From Candidatus Latescibacterota bacterium (lineage in GTDB: Bacteria; Latescibacterota; UBA2968; UBA8231), in NCBI GenBank assembly GCA_003529325.1, contig DPVW01000224.1:3128-16412 (forward strand): a stretch of 13,285 bases of DNA, written 5' to 3'. The notes beneath the pieces were generated by a model that did no database searches, was not told the origin of the DNA, and saw only the letters and a list, made by a program, of their open reading frames with translations. The position numbers were made by a program, and so were the translations under genes. Shown here piece by piece: positions 8,050-13,285 of the stretch (its first letter is position 1; each line of letters starts with the position of its first letter).

Positions 8050-8628
8050 CTAGAAGCTGTGGCGGTAGACGAGTTGCAGTCGGGCATCTCCGGAGGCGTC
8101 GAGGGAGAGTTTGGGGAAAATTTTCTTCGTTCGCGTCTTCGGGATGAGCGCCACACCGAGACTGCCAGCGGCGAGGATCCCTGAACTCCAGCCCCACAGC
8201 CCCGCACGGTCCGCTCTATCCTCAAGCTCCCTTGCCCGGGACTCGAGCCCATTTTCTCGGTTGATTTTTGCCTCGGTGTTGCGGTCGGATTTCGTGTCGA
8301 ACTGCAACCAGGAGATCAGCGTGAGAGCGACGGTGCCTCCAAGGAAGCTGATATAAGGGAACTCTCGAATGGTCACCTCTCGGGCATTGCTGCCCAGCGA
8401 TTCGAGGGTGACGAGTTTGTTGATCTGATCAGGCTGGAATGTGAAGACTTCGCCATCCCTGCTGCGCACGATGACGAGGTCGGAACTGCGCTCCAACAAT
8501 TGACCCATGACGACGGTACCGTCTGTAAGGTAAACACGCGTATCTGGACCTCGCGACTGCTGTGCACTGAGCAGGGCGGGCTGACTGATGATGGACAGGG
8601 CGATGAGAAGGATGATCGCGTGATGCAC
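8050..8628 (-). CDS. Small exported/membrane protein with an Sm-like beta segment, unknown function
   Basis: From GTG 8628 the protein has 192 residues: signal peptide (about 1-22, hydrophobic AIILLIALSII, LLSA then QQ), a short beta-rich segment at about 31-75 resembling an Sm/LSm-like fold (VYLTDGTVVMGQLLERSSD, then DGEVFTFQPDQINKL), a hydrophobic helix at 91-109, a charged probably helical stretch at 111-142 (RENGLESRARELEDRADRA), a second hydrophobic stretch at 143-162, and a basic tail ending in alternating LQLVYRHSF. The frame is open to 8748, but GTG 8628 has AGAGG 8 nt upstream, starts at a clean signal peptide and lies behind a good promoter. Two possible transmembrane helices suggest inner-membrane anchoring; the terminal aromatic residue could also suit an outer-membrane strand. 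It ends 24 nt from the convergent SH3b-TPR gene. Function unknown. Confidence 0.8.
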   Translation of the reverse strand: MHHAIILLIALSIISQPALLSAQQSRGPDTRVYLTDGTVVMGQLLERSSDLVIVRSRDGEVFTFQPDQINKLVTLESLGSNAREVTIREFPYISFLGGTVALTLISWLQFDTKSDRNTEAKINRENGLESRARELEDRADRAGLWGWSSGILAAGSLGVALIPKTRTKKIFPKLSLDASGDARLQLVYRHSF

Positions 8629-8693
8629 GGAAAATGCCTCTTTCAGAATGAAGACGACGATGACTCTTCGCACCGCCGACTGGGCACCGGCGA

Positions 8694-8706
8694 GTACTGT
8701 AAGTAC
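8694..8706. repeat. short inverted repeat downstream of the minus-strand promoter
   Basis: GTACT-GTA-AGTAC is a perfect 5-bp inverted repeat with a 3-nt centre. It lies about 8-20 nt after the predicted start of the minus-strand transcript, a usual place for an operator or a small leader hairpin. It is short enough to be chance. Confidence 0.35.
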
Positions 8707-8720
8707 CTGTATCTGCTGGC

Positions 8721-8748
8721 AATATACGAGGCCCCCCAACTCTGTCAA
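8721..8748 (-). promoter_or_regulatory. sigma70-type promoter for the 8628 gene
   Basis: On the minus strand an exact TTGACA (plus positions 8748-8743) is followed after 16 bp by TATATT (8726-8721), one mismatch from TATAAT. Transcription should begin near 8714, leaving a leader of about 86 nt before GTG 8628. It is the strongest promoter match in the window and supports the downstream start for that gene. Confidence 0.7.
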
Positions 8749-8756
8749 TACGACTG

Positions 8757-9932
8757 GTGAGACTGGACAAAGAAGGTATTCGGACAGCTACGGTTGCCGA
8801 AATCGAGTCGGCTCTGGGGCGTCGTGGTGCCATCGGACGACGCCTGCTGGCACTGCTCGAACAGGATGCTCGACCCGGTGTTCGCCGGCTGGCGGTGCGC
8901 GAACGAGGGCGTTGGCGAGGCCGTCAGGCAGAGCGTCGCCGAGCCCGGAAGATGCGAGATCTGGAGGACCGATTCCGTGCTGAGGGCGCGTTGCGACTGG
9001 CCGGTGTGGACGAGGTCGGTCGTGGTTGTCTGGCAGGACCGGTGGTGGCGGCTGCCGTCATTCTGCCGCACGAATTGGAGGGCCTGGACGAACTCGATGA
9101 TTCGAAGGTTCTCGATAGGGACACCCGTATCCGCCTGCGAGAGCGCATCGTCGATGTTGCCCTCGACTGGTCCGTTGCCGCCGTCGGGGCGGCTGAGATC
9201 GACCGAATCAATATTCTGGAGGCCTCCATGCAGGCCATGCGCGAGGCGCTGAAAGCACTGCAGCCTGCACCCGACCGAGTCCTGGTCGATGGCAATCGGG
9301 CGCCGCAGAGTGGTCTACCGGAAACGACATTGATCCACGGCGACGCGAGGTCGGTGTCGATTGCGGCGGCATCTGTGCTTGCCAAGCAGCACCGAGACGC
9401 CATGATGATCGATTTCGACGCCCGATTCCCCGGGTACGGCTTCGCTAGCCATAAGGGATATGCCAGCGCCGAACATCGACAAGGTCTGATGCGTTTGGGC
9501 CCCTGCATCTTGCACCGGCGCTCTTTTCGGCCACTGGCTCAGCGTGACCAGATGCAACTGGACTTTGAAACAGCGCCACCCACCACCGGGGTTCTGGGAG
9601 AACGGGCAGCTGCAGATTATCTACAGGAAAAGGGCTACGGGATTCTGGCCCGTCGATACCGTGCAGTCGGCGGCGAGATCGATCTTGTGGTCAGCCGTGG
9701 TGACTGTCTCGTCTTCGTCGAGGTAAAGTCCTCTGACCGTCGACATGGACGACCAGAAGAGCGGGTTGACGTCGCCAAGCAACGGCGAATCGGACGGGCG
9801 GCGGCTCAATATATCGAGCGCGGCGTTGCCGGCACGACGGAGTTTCGTTTCGATGTTGTCGCTGTCGATCTGTCGCCGGGGGTGCCCCGGATCAATCACA
9901 TCGAGGATGCCTTCGACGTCCCCACCCGATAG
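8757..9932 (+). CDS. rnhB: Fusion of RNase HII and YraN/UPF0102 nuclease-like domain
   Basis: One uninterrupted 391-residue reading frame with two domains. Residues 1-75 match the N-terminal extension of Bacillus-type RNase HII (EIESALGRRG..., DARPGVRRL, charged helix). Residues 80-265 are RNase HII, which cleaves the RNA strand of RNA-DNA hybrids and at misincorporated ribonucleotides: DEVGRG with D85/E86, VDGN with D178, GDARSVSIAAASVLAK with D196; these are the four metal-binding acids. After a linker (about 266-277) comes YraN/UPF0102: GERAAADYLQEKGY (281-294), GGEIDLVV (E307, D309) and FVEVKSSDRR (E322, K324), the PD-(D/E)XK-like core. rnhB and yraN are often neighbours in bacteria; here they share one protein. 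Only a GTG (8757) starts it, with no clear Shine-Dalgarno, 128 nt from the divergent gene. The stop is 4 nt from the convergent pyrC stop. Confidence 0.93.
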   Translation: MRLDKEGIRTATVAEIESALGRRGAIGRRLLALLEQDARPGVRRLAVRERGRWRGRQAERRRARKMRDLEDRFRAEGALRLAGVDEVGRGCLAGPVVAAAVILPHELEGLDELDDSKVLDRDTRIRLRERIVDVALDWSVAAVGAAEIDRINILEASMQAMREALKALQPAPDRVLVDGNRAPQSGLPETTLIHGDARSVSIAAASVLAKQHRDAMMIDFDARFPGYGFASHKGYASAEHRQGLMRLGPCILHRRSFRPLAQRDQMQLDFETAPPTTGVLGERAAADYLQEKGYGILARRYRAVGGEIDLVVSRGDCLVFVEVKSSDRRHGRPEERVDVAKQRRIGRAAAQYIERGVAGTTEFRFDVVAVDLSPGVPRINHIEDAFDVPTR

Positions 9933-9936
9933 TTAG

Positions 9937-11244
9937 TCAGCTGCAGAAACCATCCTGATAAACGATCTGACCGGCGACGATGGTCGCTACGGCACGACCC
10001 ACCAGATCCATGCCAACGAAGGGTGTATTCGTTGACTTGGAGCAGAAGGCGGCGGGGTCGACGGTCCAGCGGCATTCTGGATCCAGGATGGTGACGTCAC
10101 CCACCGCCCCAGGCGTCAGCCGACCACCCGGCAGTCCCAGGATGCTGGCCGGGGCCCATGTCCACTTTTCCACCAACGTCGGCAGATCGAGTCGGCCCCC
10201 CTCCACCAGGATGGTCATCGACAATCCTATGGCGGTTTCCAGTCCGACGATGCCGAAGGGAGCTTGCTCCAGTGACAAAGCTTTTTCCTGCGCGGTGTGC
10301 GGGGCATGGTCGGTGGCGATCGTATCGATCGTGCCATCGGCGAGACCGGCCTTCATCGCTTCCACATCACCGTCACTGCGCAGTGGCGGGGCCATTTTCG
10401 CCATGGCTCCCTGGCGCTCAACCTCTTCATCAGTGAGGTAGAAATGGTGGGGAAGTACCTCGCAGGTGACGGGCAGCCCGTCGGCCTTGGCGGCGCGGAC
10501 CAGGTCAACGGTGCCCGCCGTGCTGATATGAGCGATGTGCAGTGCGCCCCCCGTTTGGCGCACGAGTTCGATGTCGCGGGCAATCATGTCGTCTTCCGCC
10601 GCCGGTGGCATGCCTTTCACGCCGAGTCGTTGGGCGATGTCACCCGCATGCATACAGCCGCCATCGGAGATGGCGCGAAACTCCTCGTGTGGAAATATGG
10701 GTCGGCCGATCTGTTGGGAGATCTGCAAGGCCTGACGCATCAGCCTCTCGTCTTCCACAGGATCACCGTCGTCGGAGAAGGCGACGGCACCCGCCGTGGC
10801 CAGTTCCTGTAATGGTGCCAGCTGCTGGCCCCGTCGTCCACGGGTGATGCAGCCGATGACGTAGACCCGAACCTTGCCGTCCCTTTTCCCACGGCGAATC
10901 ACGTCCTCCAGGTGGGGGACTTCATCCGGCGGTGGGTCGGTATTCGGCATGGCGGCGATGGCGGTAAACCCGCCGGCGGCAGCAGCAGAGGTGCCGCTGG
11001 CGATCGTCTCCTTGTGCTCGAATCCGGGGTCTCGCAGGTGTACGTGAGAATCGATGAAACCGGGTGTGACGACGAACCCAGTCGCATCGAGGTCTGTTAC
11101 TCCCTCTGGCGCCGGCAGCGCGGTGCCGACGGCTTCGACGCAGCCATCGACGAGTAGAACGTCCGCCACCTGGTCCATGCCATTGGCAGGGTCGATGACT
11201 CGCCCTCCGGACAGCAGCAGACTACTCCCGGTCCGTCCGTGCAT
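9937..11244 (-). CDS. pyrC: Dihydroorotase (type I)
   Basis: Zinc amidohydrolase that interconverts carbamoyl-aspartate and dihydroorotate, the third step of pyrimidine synthesis. The 435 residues show GFIDSHVHLRDPGFEHKET (62-80) with metal ligands H67/H69, MPNTDPPPD (99-107), FSDDG (156-160) with D159, H186, AHIST with H239, and ATDHAPH (310-316) with catalytic D312. The spacing between these residues fits the type I family (Bacillus/Aquifex-like). The bridging lysine of some amidohydrolases is replaced by this family's Asp, as expected. AAGGAG lies 10 nt before the ATG, inside the end of the upstream ATPase gene, which it overlaps by 23 nt. pyrB, often adjacent, is absent. No PyrR- or pyrimidine-responsive leader is visible. 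Confidence 0.96.
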   Translation of the reverse strand: MHGRTGSSLLLSGGRVIDPANGMDQVADVLLVDGCVEAVGTALPAPEGVTDLDATGFVVTPGFIDSHVHLRDPGFEHKETIASGTSAAAAGGFTAIAAMPNTDPPPDEVPHLEDVIRRGKRDGKVRVYVIGCITRGRRGQQLAPLQELATAGAVAFSDDGDPVEDERLMRQALQISQQIGRPIFPHEEFRAISDGGCMHAGDIAQRLGVKGMPPAAEDDMIARDIELVRQTGGALHIAHISTAGTVDLVRAAKADGLPVTCEVLPHHFYLTDEEVERQGAMAKMAPPLRSDGDVEAMKAGLADGTIDTIATDHAPHTAQEKALSLEQAPFGIVGLETAIGLSMTILVEGGRLDLPTLVEKWTWAPASILGLPGGRLTPGAVGDVTILDPECRWTVDPAAFCSKSTNTPFVGMDLVGRAVATIVAGQIVYQDGFCS

Positions 11245-12988
11245 CTGCTGATTGCTCCTTCTGTATTGGTTGTGATGCCGGCACTCGCCGCCGCCGGAGC
11301 GCGCCCACGAAGCGGCACGCCTCGGCTCGCGTCAACAGCGAGGGTGCCTGCCATCCACGTAGGCGCAGGTCGAAGCTGAGGCGCAATGGCGCCGGTGGTT
11401 CGATGGTGGGTTGTTCATCCTCCCGTTGCCGCGAGGCTGACTCCAGGATCTGGCGGGTCGCCCCCTGCCAGCGTACCCGACCCTGGTCCATGACGCAGAC
11501 CTGCGAGGCGAGTTCGGCGACGCGGTCCATATCGTGGCTCACGAGCACAACGCTGACGCCATCCGCTGCCAGCCGGGAGAGCAGGTCGGCAACGACGGCT
11601 TCATTTGCAGGATCGAGTCCGGCTGTCGGTTCGTCGAGTACGATCACCGTCGGCGCGATGGCGAGTACCCCGGCGATGGCCGCCCGGCGGCGCTCACCAC
11701 CGCTGAGGGCCAGTGGCGGGCGAGTGCCAAAAGCGGTGATGGGTAAATCCACCTTGTTCAGGGCGTCGGTGGTACGGTGTTCTATCTCTTCTGCTGAGCA
11801 GCCGTGGTTCCGTGGGCCGAAGGCGACGTCGGCGGCGACGGTCTCCTCGAAGAGCTGGTCTTCCGGGAACTGGAATACGAGCCCCACCTCACGCCTGGCA
11901 CCGCGCCCATCACCATCATTCCAGATGTCCTCGCCATCGAGACAGACGCGTCCGGATGTGGGGCGCAGCAGGCCGTTGAGGTGCTGCACGAGAGTTGTCT
12001 TGCCGGAGCCACTGGGTCCCACAAGGGCGGTGATTGATCCGGGGGGAATGGCGAGTTCTACATCCTGAAGGGCCATGATGGGATCCGGTACGCCGACACG
12101 ATAGATATGGGTCAACCCCTCCACCGTCATTCGCGCAGCTCCCGAAGCAGGTTGGGATGCGACCTCGCAGGACGCCTCGAGTGGGGCCTCGAAGTCACGC
12201 ACAAGCCAATCGCTCAGCTCTACCGGGTCAATGGCTTGTGCAGCACCTCCTCCGGCGGCGACGGCAACCTCGACGGCAAAGGGGGCGGCGAGACCTATCC
12301 GCCTAAGACTTGCGGGTTGACGGTAGATGTGGCGGGGTGTGCCATCGTCGACGAGCAGGCCCTCATGGAGTACGAGAATGCGCTCTGCCCGTGCCGCCTC
12401 CTCTGGCGATTGCGTGATGTGCAGCACGCCCAGGCCCTGCTGACACAGCTGCCCGACAAGGTCCATGAGTTCGGCCCGCGCCGTCGGGTCCAGCAGGGCT
12501 GTGGGCTCATCAAGGATCAGGAAATCAGGTTGCACGGCGACGGCGGCGGCCACGGCAAGACGCTGCCGCTCACCGCCGGACAGCAGATGGGGTGGATGGC
12601 TGCGGTAGTGGTCGAGATGAAAACGTCGGAGTATTTCCTCCACTCGGCGTCGCATCTGTGTCGGTTCGACGCCGTGATTTTCAAGTCCAAATGCGATATC
12701 CGTTTCCACAGTGGGTGCCACGAGCTGATCATCTGGATTCTGGAAGACCATGGCGACGCGCTGGCGGATTTCTGCCACTGAGTCCCGAGCCACTGTCACG
12801 CCGTCAACGCGCACGGCCCCGGAGGTAGGCGTCAACAGGCCGTTGAGGCACCGTGCCAGCGTGGTTTTGCCGGAACCATTGGCACCGATAAGCGCTGTCC
12901 ACCGACCTGACTCGAGAGTGGCTTTAACGCCACGGAGGGCCGGGATGCCATTGGCGTGCACATACTCTAGCTGATCGATTTCGATCAT
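11222..12988 (-). CDS. Tandem-ATPase (EcfA-EcfA) subunit of an energy-coupling-factor transporter
   Basis: Two ABC ATPase domains in one 588-residue chain, the motor of ECF-type importers for vitamins or metal ions, acting at the inner face of the membrane. Domain 1: Walker A GANGSGKTT (35-43), VFQNPDDQLV (81-90), LSGGE (136-140), Walker B FLILDEP (156-162). Domain 2: GPSGSGKTT (324-332), VFQFPEDQLFEETV (371-384), LSGGE (428-432), VIVLDEP (448-454), switch His485. The Q-loop sequence FQxPxDQL is characteristic of EcfA. Domain 1 has Gln193 where the switch histidine is expected (HITQSPEEA). A basic C-terminal tail of about 65 residues follows. ATG 12988 gives the typical MIEIDQLEYV start although the frame is open upstream to 13273; its Shine-Dalgarno is weak. 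It appears to be the first gene of an operon with pyrC; no EcfT or S component is present. Substrate unknown. Confidence 0.92.
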   Translation of the reverse strand: MIEIDQLEYVHANGIPALRGVKATLESGRWTALIGANGSGKTTLARCLNGLLTPTSGAVRVDGVTVARDSVAEIRQRVAMVFQNPDDQLVAPTVETDIAFGLENHGVEPTQMRRRVEEILRRFHLDHYRSHPPHLLSGGERQRLAVAAAVAVQPDFLILDEPTALLDPTARAELMDLVGQLCQQGLGVLHITQSPEEAARAERILVLHEGLLVDDGTPRHIYRQPASLRRIGLAAPFAVEVAVAAGGGAAQAIDPVELSDWLVRDFEAPLEASCEVASQPASGAARMTVEGLTHIYRVGVPDPIMALQDVELAIPPGSITALVGPSGSGKTTLVQHLNGLLRPTSGRVCLDGEDIWNDGDGRGARREVGLVFQFPEDQLFEETVAADVAFGPRNHGCSAEEIEHRTTDALNKVDLPITAFGTRPPLALSGGERRRAAIAGVLAIAPTVIVLDEPTAGLDPANEAVVADLLSRLAADGVSVVLVSHDMDRVAELASQVCVMDQGRVRWQGATRQILESASRQREDEQPTIEPPAPLRLSFDLRLRGWQAPSLLTRAEACRFVGALRRRRVPASQPIQKEQSADARTDRE

Positions 12989-13050
12989 TTTTTCTGGCTT
13001 GCGTCGATGACTGGCTCCGCCGTCGGGGACAGTCCATGGGAGAGTTCTCG

Positions 13051-13079
13051 TTGACACTCCGAAATCCCTCGGGTACCTT
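13051..13079 (+). promoter_or_regulatory. sigma70-like promoter for the gene starting at 13179
   Basis: Exact TTGACA (13051-13056), a 17-bp spacer, then TACCTT (13074-13079), which keeps the T, A and final T of TATAAT. Transcription would begin near 13086, about 93 nt before the ATG at 13179. A weak -10 lowers confidence. Confidence 0.5.
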
Positions 13080-13128
13080 GGAATGACGACCCATCTAAGG
13101 GCGCAAGATTCGACGCGCCCGTCAAGGG

Positions 13129-13140
13129 ACCGACGTCGGT
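13129..13140. promoter_or_regulatory. perfect 12-bp palindrome, possible operator
   Basis: ACCGACGTCGGT is identical to its reverse complement. It lies in the 190-bp divergent region (12989-13178), about 43-54 nt downstream of the predicted plus-strand transcription start. A dimeric regulator site would look like this, but a GC-rich 12-mer palindrome can also arise by chance. Confidence 0.3.
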
Positions 13141-13178
13141 GCGTCGCCCGGATCCACACAACCGGAGTAGCCCCACAG

Positions 13179-13285
13179 ATGCTCAACGCCCTGTCCCGCC
13201 CGCTACGCTCGCTACTTTGGCTCGTCCCCCTCGTGGTTGTCGCTGGGGGTAGCGACAGTGACGATAGTGTCACGCTGGAGGGCCC
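13179..13285 (+). CDS. 5' end of an exported protein, cut by the window edge
   Basis: ATG 13179 opens a frame that runs to the end of the window (35 codons). It begins with MLNALSRPLRSLLWLVPLVV, a basic n-region and hydrophobic core typical of a signal peptide, then AGG and an acidic SDSDDSVTLEG segment. No lipobox cysteine is seen, so signal peptidase I cleavage near VVA-GG is likely. GGAG at 13164-13167 lies 11 nt upstream, and a TTGACA promoter lies further up. It is divergent from the ECF ATPase gene. The family cannot be named from this fragment. Confidence 0.6.
   Translation, partial: MLNALSRPLRSLLWLVPLVVVAGGSDSDDSVTLEG

Noticed and set aside
8757..9932. Two separate genes rnhB and yraN
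   Set aside because: There is no stop codon or new ribosome site between the domains and both are in the same frame, so a fusion is the direct reading; an indel error remains possible only in principle.
13101..13128. TTGACG on the minus strand as a -35 for the ECF ATPase
   Set aside because: At 16-18 bp distance there is no -10 match; the nearest AT-rich hexamer is 20 or more bp away.
12989..13273. N-terminal extension of the ECF ATPase by 95 residues
   Set aside because: The extension has no transporter-like sequence, crosses a promoter-containing region and a divergent signal-peptide start, and ATG 12988 gives the family's usual N-terminus.

Overview
The window is a compact, GC-rich stretch of bacterial chromosome with about ten complete genes, one gene cut at each edge, and almost no non-coding DNA. 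No rRNA, tRNA, CRISPR array or insertion sequence was seen. Sec-type signal peptides, the long form of RNase HII, frequent GTG starts and the grpE-dnaK-dnaJ order are compatible with a free-living bacterium of a poorly sampled, probably Gram-negative phylum (something near Gemmatimonadota or Latescibacterota would not surprise me). That placement is a guess from general character, not from a search.

Region 1 (1-8025, + strand) looks like one long polycistron: the tail of an upstream gene (probably grpE), dnaK, dnaJ, a short Mrp/ApbC-type Fe-S carrier ATPase, a stand-alone NuoB-like Fe-S protein, prmA (L11 methyltransferase), rsmE (16S rRNA m3U1498 methyltransferase), aroQ (type II dehydroquinase) and a membrane protein with two SH3b domains, TPRs and a cytoplasmic coiled-coil tail. 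Gaps are 1-19 nt except for 73 nt before prmA, where an internal promoter may lie. The themes are protein folding, Fe-S cluster delivery, ribosome modification and one shikimate-pathway step.

Region 2 (8050-8628, - strand) is a small exported or membrane protein with an Sm-like beta segment, convergent with region 1. It has the best promoter in the window (exact TTGACA, 16-bp spacer, TATATT) and a small inverted repeat just after the predicted transcription start.

Region 3 (8757-9932, + strand) is a single-gene fusion of RNase HII and a YraN/UPF0102 nuclease-like domain.

Region 4 (12988 down to 9937, - strand) is a two-gene operon: a tandem-ATPase (EcfA-EcfA) subunit of an energy-coupling-factor transporter, overlapping the start of pyrC (dihydroorotase). 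No EcfT or S component accompanies it. A divergent gene for an exported protein begins at 13179 and runs off the window; the 190-bp divergent region holds a sigma70-like promoter and a perfect 12-bp palindrome.

Most genes are recognisable housekeeping families. The points most worth a second look are the NuoB-like protein beside Mrp, the RNase HII-YraN fusion, the asymmetric ECF double ATPase without partners, and the SH3b-TPR membrane protein. I do not see a clear new defence or mobile system.
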